Origin: Streptomyces asoensis
GTDB taxonomy: Bacteria > Actinomycetota > Actinomycetes > Streptomycetales > Streptomycetaceae
Assembly: GCF_013085465.1 (NCBI RefSeq)
Contig: NZ_CP049838.1
Coordinates: 5,394,001-5,458,000, forward strand
DNA length: 64,000 bases
Direction of reading: 5' to 3'
A program made the translations under genes and the position numbers. Under the pieces are notes generated by a model. The model did not search any database. It saw only the letters and a list, made by a program, of their open reading frames with translations, and was not told where the DNA came from. Shown here piece by piece: positions 43,662-51,860 of the stretch; position 1 is the stretch's first letter, and every line of letters starts with the position of its first letter.

Positions 43662-46157
43662 TCAGCTCCCCTTGTGCAGATCCCATACCCACACTCCGGC
43701 CACCCGCCTACCCGGTCGGCCGACCAGCTTTTCCACCGTCTCACGCAGCCGGTCCTCGTGCGGCTGCGGGGCCAGCACCAGCGCCCCCGCCCGCCAGTAC
43801 GCGAGGTCCTCGCGGGTCTCGGCGCGGGCCCTGGCGTCGATCACCGGGACCACGCCCGTGTACCGCACGTCCCGCAGCAGACTCGCCGTGAAGCGCAGCG
43901 GGACCCCGTAGACGCCGGTGCGGTCGCCGTTGCCGTACGGGCCGTTGAAGTAGCCGCCGGGCATCCGGAAGCCGAGGCCGGCCGCCGTCTGCCAGTGCAG
44001 CGCCTCGGCGTCCTCGGGTTCGGCGAGCGGCACCGGGACCAGGGTCTCGTCGCCCCGGACGTACGTCTTCCAGGTGCCGTCGGTGAAGAAGGCGGGCACC
44101 TCGGCGCGCGGCTCGGACTTCAGCGGGGCGGGGACGAGGGGGAGCAGGGCGAGACAGACGGCGAGCAGACCGGCGTACTGCGTGCCCAGCCGGCGGGCCT
44201 GGGCGAGCCGGTCGACCGCCAGGGCGAGCAGCATGCCCAGCGGCGGGGCGCAGACCAGCGCCACCCGGCTCTCGATGACCGAATCGAAGAGGGGCAGGCC
44301 GGCGAGCGGGGCCCAGGGGCCGGGGACGGTGGTGTCGGTGAGCGGGAGGGGGATGCGCGAGCCGAGGGACAGCACGGCCGCGGCCGCCGCCGTCACGGCC
44401 AGCGCCTTCACCGCCGGCCGCCGCCAGAGCCCCACCGTGATCGCGAACGCGAGCAGCACCAGCGGCCAGCCGTAGAAGGCGTTCTGTTCGGTCGGGTTCA
44501 GGGAGAGGGCGTCGGCACGATGGGCGTCGCCCGCGATGAGGGAGCGCTCGGCGAAGGACAGCAGCGCCCGGACGGAGTTGGCGACGCCGGGCGCGGTGCC
44601 GTGGTCGATGCCGGTGTAGCTCTGCGGCCCGGAGAACTGCCAGGCCAGCGGGTAGACGACGAGCGGGAGACAGACGGCGGCGGCGACCGCCAGACCGTTC
44701 AGCAGGGGCCGTACGGCCTTCCGCGCGACGTCGGGGCGTGCGACCGCGTGGGCGACCGCGAACAGGAGCATGCCCATCGCGGCGAGCAGCAGCGGCTCCT
44801 CGCCGAGGAAGAACTGGTAGGCCGCCATCAGCCCGAGGACGACCGCGTTCCGGGTGACCCGCTCACCGGCCGTGAGCCGCAGCGCGCGGTCGATGATCGG
44901 CGGGATCATGAACAGCACGACGAAGTTCGGGTGCGCGTTGGCGTGGCTGACCATGGGCGGCGCGAACGCGGCCAGCGCGGCTCCGGCGAAGGCGGCCGCA
45001 CGCTGCCGGACGAGCCGTTTCACGATCAGCCGGTACCAGGCGACGGCCGTCGCGGCCAGGCCCAGCGTCATCACCAGGCTCAGCGTGACGGCCGGGCCGA
45101 GCAGCAGCGTGACGGGCGTGAGCGGGACGGACAGGCCCAACATCGTGGTGTTGGCCATCAGGTTCACGCCGTCCGGGGCGCCCTGGAGATCGGTGAACAG
45201 GGGATTGCGCAGGTGAGCGATGTTGTCGGCGGTCACCGCGAAGAACCACTCCCACTGGTTCTGGTCCTGGAGGGAGTCGGTGAGATAACGGTGGGCCGGG
45301 TCGAGGACGCGGCCGGAGCAGAGGGCCACCGCCATCGCGAGGAACAGCAGGACGGCGACGACGTCCGCGGGTCTCGGCACCGGGATCCGGAGCCGGACCA
45401 GGTCGCGCAGGACCCGGAGGTAGTCCGCCGGACGGACCTTCGAGCCCGGCTGGTGCGACCAGTGCACGGGCACCTCGGCGACCGGCCAGCCGAGCCGCTG
45501 GAAGTGGCGCAGCACCTCCACGTCGATGGCCCAGCCGTTGAGGCGGGAGGCGGCGAAGGCGGCCCGGGCCTTGTCGCCGTCGAACAGCTTGAACCCGCAC
45601 TGGGTGTCGCGCGTGCCCCGCAGGGTCGTCCGACGTATGAGGAGGTTGCCTGCTCGGCCGGCCAGTTCGCGTATCCGGTGCTGGCGGTCGCCGAGGGTCG
45701 CGCCGGGTACGGCCCGCGAGCCGATCGCCGCCGCGTTGCCGTCCGCGAGCGCCTTCTCCAGGCGCTCCAACTCCTCGACGGGAGTGGCGAGATCGGCGTC
45801 CATGACCAGCACCTGGCGGCCCCGGCCGGCGGCGACACCGCGGCGCAGGGCGTGGCCCTTGCCCCGGTTGCCGGAGCCCGCGACGAGCTTCACCCGGGGG
45901 TCGCGGCGGACGGTGACGAGTTCACGGGTGGCGTCGGTGGAACCGTCGTCGGCGACCAGGATCTCCCAGGTGCGCCAGTGGCTCCCGGCTGCGTCGAGGT
46001 AGCGGGTGACGGCGTCCAGGGTGGGGCCGAGCCGGCGCTCCTCGTTGAAGGCGGGAATGACGACGGAGAGTTCGACGGGCGCGGTGCGGTGCGCGGGAGC
46101 GGGCGTGGCGGTGCGGTGCGCGGGAGCGGGCGTGCCGGGGGCGTGCGCCCTGCTCAT
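43662..46157 (-). CDS. Glycosyltransferase family 2 fused to a polytopic membrane domain
   Basis: The 831-residue protein has two parts. Residues 28-275 form a GT2 domain of the dolichyl-phosphate glucosyltransferase (ALG5/DPM1-like) type, with VVIPAFNEERRLG, VADDGSTDATREL, VMDADLATPVEELERL and the RDTQCGFKLFDGDKAR acceptor motif. Residues about 290-700 hold ten or more membrane segments, followed by an extracytoplasmic C terminus. This layout suggests transfer of sugar to a polyprenyl phosphate and use of that lipid-linked sugar. The first 25 residues carry a repeat (PAPAHRTA twice). It overlaps the FCD regulator gene by four bases (ATGA). Confidence 0.88.
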   Translation of the reverse strand: MSRAHAPGTPAPAHRTATPAPAHRTAPVELSVVIPAFNEERRLGPTLDAVTRYLDAAGSHWRTWEILVADDGSTDATRELVTVRRDPRVKLVAGSGNRGKGHALRRGVAAGRGRQVLVMDADLATPVEELERLEKALADGNAAAIGSRAVPGATLGDRQHRIRELAGRAGNLLIRRTTLRGTRDTQCGFKLFDGDKARAAFAASRLNGWAIDVEVLRHFQRLGWPVAEVPVHWSHQPGSKVRPADYLRVLRDLVRLRIPVPRPADVVAVLLFLAMAVALCSGRVLDPAHRYLTDSLQDQNQWEWFFAVTADNIAHLRNPLFTDLQGAPDGVNLMANTTMLGLSVPLTPVTLLLGPAVTLSLVMTLGLAATAVAWYRLIVKRLVRQRAAAFAGAALAAFAPPMVSHANAHPNFVVLFMIPPIIDRALRLTAGERVTRNAVVLGLMAAYQFFLGEEPLLLAAMGMLLFAVAHAVARPDVARKAVRPLLNGLAVAAAVCLPLVVYPLAWQFSGPQSYTGIDHGTAPGVANSVRALLSFAERSLIAGDAHRADALSLNPTEQNAFYGWPLVLLAFAITVGLWRRPAVKALAVTAAAAAVLSLGSRIPLPLTDTTVPGPWAPLAGLPLFDSVIESRVALVCAPPLGMLLALAVDRLAQARRLGTQYAGLLAVCLALLPLVPAPLKSEPRAEVPAFFTDGTWKTYVRGDETLVPVPLAEPEDAEALHWQTAAGLGFRMPGGYFNGPYGNGDRTGVYGVPLRFTASLLRDVRYTGVVPVIDARARAETREDLAYWRAGALVLAPQPHEDRLRETVEKLVGRPGRRVAGVWVWDLHKGS

Positions 46158-46918
46158 TCCGCCGCCAGTCGCTCGATCAGGGCGATGGAGTCGTCGTTGT
46201 ACGCGGCGAGCATCGCCCGGGCGGTGGCGGTGTCGCGGTCGTACAGGGCGTCGACCAGTTCGGTGTGGCCGGACCACAGATGGCCGCGCAGATCGGTCGG
46301 CCGGCGCAGGTGCTGCACCGTGCACACCCAGGACTGGAGCCGCAGCCGGTGCAGGAAGTCGGTGAGATAGGGGTTGCCGAACAGGGCGCTCAGCTCGCGC
46401 CAGAAGCGCAGGTCGTAGCCGATGAGGACGGTGAGGTCACCGGCGGCCGCGGCTCGCTGCGCCTCCTCGCCGCGGCGGCGGACCCCCGCTATGGCGGCGG
46501 CGGTCCGCGGGTCCTCGTAGTTGTGGTGGCGCTGACGGCCCTCGTCCAGGGCGAGGAACATCCCCTCGATGATCAGGCTGCGCGCCTCGATCATGCCCCG
46601 GAAGTCCGCGACGGAGTACTCGTGGACCCGGAAGCCCCGGTGCTGGTCGGCCTCCAGGAGGCCCTGCGCGGAGAGGTCGACGAGAGCCTCGCGGACGGGG
46701 GTCGCGGAGACGCCGTACTGCTCGGCTATCTCCTTGACGGTGAACTCCTGGCCCGGCTGGAGCCGTCCCCCCAGTACCTCGTCGCGAAGCGCGTCGGCGA
46801 TCTGCTGTCGCAGGGTGCTGCGCGTCACGGCTCCGTTGCCGGTGCTGCCGGGCATGGTCGGGGCGTCTCCATCGTCAGGTGCGGGAAAAGCGGCGTGCTC
46901 GTCGGTATGTACGAGCAC
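46154..46918 (-). CDS. GntR-family regulator with FCD domain
   Basis: The 254-residue protein has a winged HTH (LRQQIADALRDEVLGGRLQPGQEFTVKEIAEQYGVSATPVREALVDL in pieces) and a C-terminal FCD ligand domain of seven helices with the DLRFWRELSALFGNP and HLWSGHTELVDAL histidine/acid motifs that usually bind a carboxylate via a metal. GTG 46918 has AAGGTGG nearby; MPGSTG at 46855 is an alternative start. It is coupled to the glycosyltransferase gene. The class III aminotransferase gene at 47146 points the same way from upstream, so either may be its target. Confidence 0.9.
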   Translation of the reverse strand: MLVHTDEHAAFPAPDDGDAPTMPGSTGNGAVTRSTLRQQIADALRDEVLGGRLQPGQEFTVKEIAEQYGVSATPVREALVDLSAQGLLEADQHRGFRVHEYSVADFRGMIEARSLIIEGMFLALDEGRQRHHNYEDPRTAAAIAGVRRRGEEAQRAAAAGDLTVLIGYDLRFWRELSALFGNPYLTDFLHRLRLQSWVCTVQHLRRPTDLRGHLWSGHTELVDALYDRDTATARAMLAAYNDDSIALIERLAAE

Positions 46919-46976
46919 GCCACCTTACGCGTTCGACGAAATCAAGACCTTGGACGATTGCCGCGTTGTCGGGTGC

Positions 46977-47014
46977 GGGCCGGTGGGGGCTGATCGCGCA
47001 GTTCCCCGCGCCCC
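46977..47014. repeat. GCAGTTCCCCGCGCCCCT interspersed motif
   Basis: The stretch contains GATCGCGCAGTTCCCCGCG followed by CCCCTGAGGGGG. I recall near-identical intergenic sequences in many Streptomyces genomes, where they behave as dispersed repeats. From one window I cannot show the copy number. Confidence 0.4.
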
Positions 47015-47047
47015 TGAGGGGGTTCCCCGACCGGACTCGTCATGCCC

Positions 47048-47147
47048 GCCGCGCCCCGGGCCCGCCGAAGGGCCGGTACCGGTCCCCGTCCGGCTCTGCC
47101 GCGCCCCGGGCCCGCCGAAGGGCCGGTACCGGTCCCCGTCCGGCTCT
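47048..47147. repeat. 50-bp perfect tandem duplication
   Basis: Bases 47048-47097 and 47098-47147 are identical over all 50 positions. Each unit contains the palindrome CCGGTACCGG and a GGGCCC-GCCGAAG-GGCC element. The second copy ends two bases into the aminotransferase stop region. The perfect match implies a recent duplication. Confidence 0.95.
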
Positions 47148-48501
47148 AGTCCGTGTACTCGTCGGCCACCGAAAGTGCCGTGTCCAGGGCTGCGAGGCCC
47201 TCCTTGACCTCGGACTCGGAGACGTTGAGCGGCGGCACGAAGTGGGTGCGGTTCATGTTCACGAACGGCCACGCCCCGGCCTTCTTGGCGGCCGCGCCGA
47301 ACGCGGCCATGGCCGCGTTGGCCTCGCCCGCCGCGTTGTACGGCACGAGCGGCTCGCGGGTCTCCCGGTTCTTCACCAGCTCGAGGGCCCAGAACATGCC
47401 GACACCGCGCACCTCGCCGACGCATCCGTGCCGCTCGGCCAGTTCGCGCAGCCCCGGCTCGACGACCGAGGCGCCCAGGTTCTTCGCGTTCTCGACGATG
47501 CCCTCCTCCGCCATGACGTTGATCGTCGCGACGGCGGCCGCGCAGGCCAGCGGGTGCCCGGAGTACGTCAGACCGCCCGGGTAGGGCCGCCGGGCGAAGG
47601 TCTCCGCGATCGCGCCGGAGACGGCGACCCCGCCGAGCGGCACATATCCGCTGTTCACGCCCTTCGCGAAGGTCATCAGGTCGGGCGTCACATCGAACAG
47701 GTCGGCCGCGAACCACTCACCGGTGCGTCCGAACCCGGCCATGACCTCGTCCAGGACGAAGACGATCCCGTACTGGTCGCAGAGCTGCCGCACCCCGGCG
47801 AGATAGCCGGGCGGCGGGACCATGATCCCGGCGGTGCCCGGGACGGTCTCCAGGATGATCGCGGCGATCGTCCCCGGCCCCTCGAAGGCGATCGTCGTCT
47901 CCAGGTGCTCGAGCGCCCGCGCGGTCTCCTGCTCCTCCGTCTCCGCGTAGAAGCGGGAGCGGTACAGGTACGGCGCCCAGAAGTGGACGACCCCGGCCGT
48001 CGCGGTGTCGGAGGCCCAGCGGCGCGGGTCGCCGGTGAGGTTCACGGCCTGCTGGGTGCCGCCGTGGTACGAGCGGTAGGCGGACAGCACCTTGGCGCGC
48101 CCGGTGTGCAGCCGGGCCATGCGCACGGCGTGCTCGACCGCGTCGGCCCCGCCGTTGGTGAAGAAGATCTTGTCCAGGTCGCCGGGGGTCCGCTCGGCGA
48201 TCAGCCGGGCCGCCTCGGAACGGGCCTCGACGGCGAAGGCGGGCGCGAAGGTGGTCAGGTGTGCGGCCTGCTCCTGGATCGCGGCGACGACCTTCGGGTG
48301 CTGGTAGCCGATGTTGGCGTAGACGAGCCCGCTGGTGAGGTCGAGGTACCGCTTGCCGTCGTAGTCCCAGAAGTACGACCCCTCCGCGCCGGCCACGGCG
48401 AGCGGGTCGATGAGCTCCTGGGCGGACCAGGAGTGGAAGACATGCGCGCGGTCCGCGGCCTTCACGGCGGCGCCGGCCTGGGGGTTGGGCTGAGGGGTCA
48501 T
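47146..48501 (-). CDS. Class III PLP aminotransferase
   Basis: The 451-residue protein is a fold-type I omega-type aminotransferase: GSYFWDYDGKRYLDLTSGLVYANIGYQHP in pieces, FTNGGADAVEHAVRMAR, YRSYHGGTQQAVNLTGDPRRW, the VLDEVMAGFGRTGEWFA motif with the PLP-pyridine Asp, and the Schiff-base lysine in MTFAKGVNSGYVPLGG. Substrates of this group include beta-alanine, GABA, taurine and putrescine with pyruvate as acceptor; sequence alone does not decide. ATG 48501 has no strong ribosome site. The product region 3' of it holds the tandem duplication. Confidence 0.9.
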   Translation of the reverse strand: MTPQPNPQAGAAVKAADRAHVFHSWSAQELIDPLAVAGAEGSYFWDYDGKRYLDLTSGLVYANIGYQHPKVVAAIQEQAAHLTTFAPAFAVEARSEAARLIAERTPGDLDKIFFTNGGADAVEHAVRMARLHTGRAKVLSAYRSYHGGTQQAVNLTGDPRRWASDTATAGVVHFWAPYLYRSRFYAETEEQETARALEHLETTIAFEGPGTIAAIILETVPGTAGIMVPPPGYLAGVRQLCDQYGIVFVLDEVMAGFGRTGEWFAADLFDVTPDLMTFAKGVNSGYVPLGGVAVSGAIAETFARRPYPGGLTYSGHPLACAAAVATINVMAEEGIVENAKNLGASVVEPGLRELAERHGCVGEVRGVGMFWALELVKNRETREPLVPYNAAGEANAAMAAFGAAAKKAGAWPFVNMNRTHFVPPLNVSESEVKEGLAALDTALSVADEYTD

Positions 48502-48608
48502 GTCAGTGAGCGTAAATGTCCGCGATGCGGAAGCGGTATCGGCGTCCTGTTCCGTGGAGGGGGCGATTCCGCGACAGGTTGTCGGGCGTGGGGAGGGGCC
48601 CGGGGGGC

Positions 48609-48655
48609 CTGGAGCAGGCCCAGGAGGCTGGAGCAGGCCCAGGAGGCTGGGGCAG
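48609..48655 (+). repeat. 19-bp tandem repeat, about 2.5 copies
   Basis: CTGGAGCAGGCCCAGGAGG occurs at 48609-48627 and 48628-48646, then a partial copy CTGGGGCAG at 48647-48655. It lies in the divergent spacer immediately upstream of the twin operators. Confidence 0.9.
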
Positions 48656-48657
48656 AT

Positions 48658-48692
48658 TGACAGCCTGCTGTCGAAGTGACAGTCTCCTGTCA
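48658..48692. promoter_or_regulatory. Twin MarR-type operators
   Basis: TGACAGCCTGCTGTCG at 48658-48673 and TGACAGTCTCCTGTCA at 48677-48692 are two copies of the inverted repeat TGACAG-N4-CTGTCA, centres 19 bp apart. The first overlaps TTGACA, a good -35 sequence. They lie 26-60 bases before the DJ-1 family gene whose partner is a MarR regulator, the classic arrangement for repression relieved by an inducer. Confidence 0.7.
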
Positions 48693-48718
48693 TAAGGATT
48701 CGCTCGCGAGGAGGAGCC

Positions 48719-49327
48719 ATGAACCGCAAGCCTGTGCATCTCGCCGTGTACGACACGCTCGCCGACTGGGAGACGGGGTTCGCGACGGCGTACCTCGCAC
48801 GGAACGGGTACGAGATCCGGACGGTCGGCGGCTCGGAGGAGCCGGTCGCCAGCGTCGGCGGACTGAGGATCCGGCCCGACCTGGCCCTGGACGCCGTACG
48901 GCCCGAGGACAGCTCCCTGCTGATCCTGCCGGGCGCCGACCTCTGGGACACCTCCGACGACCTCGCGCCCTTCGCCCGCACGGCGCGCGCGTTCCTCGAC
49001 GCCGGGGTGCCCGTCGCCGCGATCTGCGGGGCCACCGCGGGACTCGCCCGCGAGGGCCTGCTCGACGACCGGGGCCACACCAGTGCGGTCTCCTTCTACC
49101 TGGCGGCGACCGGCTACGGGGGCGGCGACCGGTATGTCGAGGCGGACGCCGTCACCGACGCGGGTCTGATCACCGCCGGCCCGACCGAGCCGGTCGCCTT
49201 CGCCCGCGAGATCTTCCGGCTGCTCGGCGTGTACGAGGGCGAGGTGCTGGACGCCTGGTACCGGCTGTTCCACGACTCCGACCCGGCGGCGTACGCCGTA
49301 CTGGAGAAGGCGACGGCCGACCGGTGA
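48719..49327 (+). CDS. DJ-1/PfpI family protein
   Basis: The 202-residue protein has the Rossmann-like start VHLAVYDTLADWETGFATAYL, the acidic strand LLILPGADLWDT, and the nucleophile elbow VAAICGATAGLAREGLL, in which the Cys is the DJ-1/PfpI active site, with a Glu-like partner in the preceding loop. Members act as glyoxalases, deglycases, chaperones or amidases; the family is too broad to assign one. GAGGAGGAG precedes ATG 48719. It overlaps the MarR gene by four bases, forming a two-gene operon under the twin operators. Confidence 0.9.
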   Translation: MNRKPVHLAVYDTLADWETGFATAYLARNGYEIRTVGGSEEPVASVGGLRIRPDLALDAVRPEDSSLLILPGADLWDTSDDLAPFARTARAFLDAGVPVAAICGATAGLAREGLLDDRGHTSAVSFYLAATGYGGGDRYVEADAVTDAGLITAGPTEPVAFAREIFRLLGVYEGEVLDAWYRLFHDSDPAAYAVLEKATADR

Positions 49328-49782
49328 GCAGGGAACGACAGGATCTGCTCAGCCGCAGCGCCCTCGGGGTGTTCCGGCTGAACGGCCAGTTCCTCGCCGT
49401 GGCGGAGGAGCTGGCCGGGCCCGCCGGGCTCACCGCCGCCCGGTGGCAGGTGCTCGGCGCGGTGCTCGGCGACCCGCTGCCCGTGGCCGGCATCGCCCGC
49501 GCCATGGGCATCACCCGGCAGAGCGTCCAGCGCGTCGCCGACCTGCTGGTGGAGCACGGCCTCGCCGAGTACCGGCCCAACCCCGCCCACCGGCGCGCCA
49601 AGCTGCTCGCGCCCACCGAGGCCGGGCGGGCCGCGGTCGCCCGTGTCAACCCCGGGCACGAGGCCCTCGCCGACCGGCTGGCGGAGGCGTACGGGGAGGC
49701 GGAGCTCGCCGAGGCCGTACACGTACTGGAACGGCTGTCCAAGGTGCTGGACGAGCTGGAGCCCGCTGTTACGCAACCGTAG
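49324..49782 (+). CDS. MarR-family transcriptional regulator
   Basis: The 152-residue protein has a winged HTH (LTAARWQVLGAVLGDPLPVAGIARAMGITRQSVQRVADLLVEHGLAEY in pieces) with the wing RPNPAHRRAKLLAPT, flanked by N- and C-terminal dimerisation helices. GTG 49324 overlaps the DJ-1 gene stop (GTGA). It most likely represses its own operon through the TGACAG-N4-CTGTCA sites. Confidence 0.93.
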   Translation: MSRERQDLLSRSALGVFRLNGQFLAVAEELAGPAGLTAARWQVLGAVLGDPLPVAGIARAMGITRQSVQRVADLLVEHGLAEYRPNPAHRRAKLLAPTEAGRAAVARVNPGHEALADRLAEAYGEAELAEAVHVLERLSKVLDELEPAVTQP

Positions 49783-49875
49783 ACACCGCGCCGCCCTACT
49801 CCCCGAACGGCCGGATTATTCTCGGCTGGATTGCACATGTCTCGATCACACATGTGCGGGAAAGGCGGCGCTGCG

Positions 49876-51777
49876 ATGGAGAAGCTGGGCCCGGGGGACC
49901 CGCAGCGCATCGGCGGCTACCGGCTGCTCGCGCGGCTGGGCGCGGGCGGGATGGGGCAGGTCTACCTCGCCCGCTCGGACCGGGGGCGCACGGTCGCCGT
50001 GAAGCTGGTCCGGCGGGAGCTGGCGGCGCGCGAGGAGTTCCGGGCGCGGTTCCGGCAGGAGGTGCGCAACGCGCAGCGGGTCGGCGGGTTCTGGACCGCG
50101 CCCGTCCTCGACGCCGACACCGAGGCCGCCGTGCCCTGGGTCGCCACCGGCTATGTCGCCGGACCGAGCCTCCAGCAGGTCGTGAGCCACGACCACGGTC
50201 CGCTGCCCGAGCGGTCGGTGCGCATCCTCGCCGCCGGGCTCGCGCACGCGCTGGCCAACATCCACGCGGCCGGGATCGTCCACCGTGACCTCAAGCCGTC
50301 CAATGTGATGGTCACCATCGAAGGGCCCCGGGTCATCGACTTCGGCGTCGCGCGGGCGCTGGAGAGCGTGACCGGAGACAGCCGGCTGACCCAGACCGGC
50401 GCGGTGATCGGCTCGCCCGGCTTCATGGCCCCCGAGCAGCTGCGCGGCGACCCGGTCACGCCCGCCAGCGACGTCTTCTGCCTCGGCTCGGTCATCACCT
50501 ACGCCGCCACCGGCACCCTCCCCTTCGGCTCCGCCGACAGCGGGGCGCACGCCCTGATGTTCCGCATCGCCGAGGACGAACCCGACCTCTCGGGCGTCCC
50601 CGAGGGCATCGCCGACCTGGTCCGCGCCTGTCTGCGCAAGGACCCGGCCGCCCGCCCCTCGCTCGACCGCGTCCTGGAACTCACCGGCGTCGACGACACC
50701 GTCTCCGACGGCCGCTCCCGCGACCCCTGGCTGCCCGGCGCCCTCGTGGCGCAACTCGGCCGCCATGCCGTGCGGCTGCTGGAGGTGGAGGACCCGGAGG
50801 GCGCTGCCCCGTCCCACCCCGGCCACCCGGCGCGCCCCACCCTCCTCGACCACGCGGCGGCCGCCTCCGAGGCCTTTCCGGAACACTCCGGCCCGCGTGG
50901 CGACGCGCCCTCGCCGGACCACCGCCCCACGCTGGTCGCGGGCGCCGACGGCATCCCGGCGCAGCCCTTCCCGCCCGGCGGGCAGGCCGCCCCGCCCCAC
51001 CCGGTGTACGGCTACCCCCAGCAGCATCCGCAACAGTCCCAGGCCGCCGCCTACGGCCACCCGCAGCAGCCGCCGGCCGCCTGGTCCGCGGCGCCGGGCC
51101 GGGCGGCGCCGTACAACCCGTACGCGGACGGCCCCGCGGGCCCCGGCGGCACCCCGGCGCACGACCCGTACGGGCCGGCCGGTCCCGCCGGCCCGCAGCA
51201 GCCGGCGCGCCGCAGCGGCCGGACGACCGCCCTGCTCGTCGTGGTCGCCCTGGTGGTCGCGATCGCCGCGGGCGGCTCGGTGTACGCGTTCATGAACGGC
51301 GACGACGATGCCACCGCGAGCGCGGCGCCCACCACGTCAGGCGGCTCGACGTCCTCCTCCGCGAAGGCCTCGGAGCTGCCCTCGCCGGACTCGTCCCCGT
51401 CTCCTTCCGCGTCCCCCTCCGCGTCCTCGGCGGACGGGGTGGTCCCGGCGGCCTACCTCGGCACCTGGACCACCACGATCGAGAACGAGAGCGGCACGAA
51501 CACGCGCCGGCTGACCCTCGCCCAGGGCAAGGTGGGCGACGCGGTGCTCGCCCTCGTCGCCGACGGGGACGGCTACCACTGCGAGTTCAGCGCCGCCCTC
51601 ACCGCACGACCGGGCGGCAAAGGCCCGTTGGCGATAGGCCCGTCCAAGGTCACCGCCGGCGAACCCCTCTCCTCGTGCAGCCCCGGCGCCGCCTCCGAGG
51701 TCACCCTCCTCGCCGACGGCACCCTGCGCCGGGTGAACACGGGCACGGGCGAGAAACTGACCTACACCCGGCAGTGA
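49876..51777 (+). CDS. Transmembrane serine/threonine protein kinase
   Basis: The 633-residue protein has an N-terminal Hanks-type kinase domain (residues 15-275): glycine loop LGAGGMGQVYLA, catalytic Lys in VAVKLV, HRDLKPSN catalytic loop, DFGVAR and APEQL. The intracellular linker (about 300-450) is long and Pro/Gln/Gly-rich. One membrane segment at about 460-480 (TTALLVVVALVVAIAAGGSVYAF) is followed by a Thr/Ser-rich stalk and an extracellular domain of about 110 residues with two Cys. It is a typical PknB-like sensor kinase without PASTA repeats. ATG 49876 is the start; in-frame codons before it do not look coding. Confidence 0.94.
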   Translation: MEKLGPGDPQRIGGYRLLARLGAGGMGQVYLARSDRGRTVAVKLVRRELAAREEFRARFRQEVRNAQRVGGFWTAPVLDADTEAAVPWVATGYVAGPSLQQVVSHDHGPLPERSVRILAAGLAHALANIHAAGIVHRDLKPSNVMVTIEGPRVIDFGVARALESVTGDSRLTQTGAVIGSPGFMAPEQLRGDPVTPASDVFCLGSVITYAATGTLPFGSADSGAHALMFRIAEDEPDLSGVPEGIADLVRACLRKDPAARPSLDRVLELTGVDDTVSDGRSRDPWLPGALVAQLGRHAVRLLEVEDPEGAAPSHPGHPARPTLLDHAAAASEAFPEHSGPRGDAPSPDHRPTLVAGADGIPAQPFPPGGQAAPPHPVYGYPQQHPQQSQAAAYGHPQQPPAAWSAAPGRAAPYNPYADGPAGPGGTPAHDPYGPAGPAGPQQPARRSGRTTALLVVVALVVAIAAGGSVYAFMNGDDDATASAAPTTSGGSTSSSAKASELPSPDSSPSPSASPSASSADGVVPAAYLGTWTTTIENESGTNTRRLTLAQGKVGDAVLALVADGDGYHCEFSAALTARPGGKGPLAIGPSKVTAGEPLSSCSPGAASEVTLLADGTLRRVNTGTGEKLTYTRQ

Positions 51778-51860
51778 ACGTCGTGCGAACCTCAGTCGAC
51801 CAGTCCGGAATGTCCCACCGGACAGACGTACGGTGACCGCCTACGATCCGGCCGGCGGGA

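Noticed and set aside
43650..46370. 906-codon open frame on the plus strand
   Set aside because: It is the complement of the glycosyltransferase-membrane gene. Its product is low-complexity Arg/Gly/Gln with no motif, as expected of a GC-rich shadow frame.
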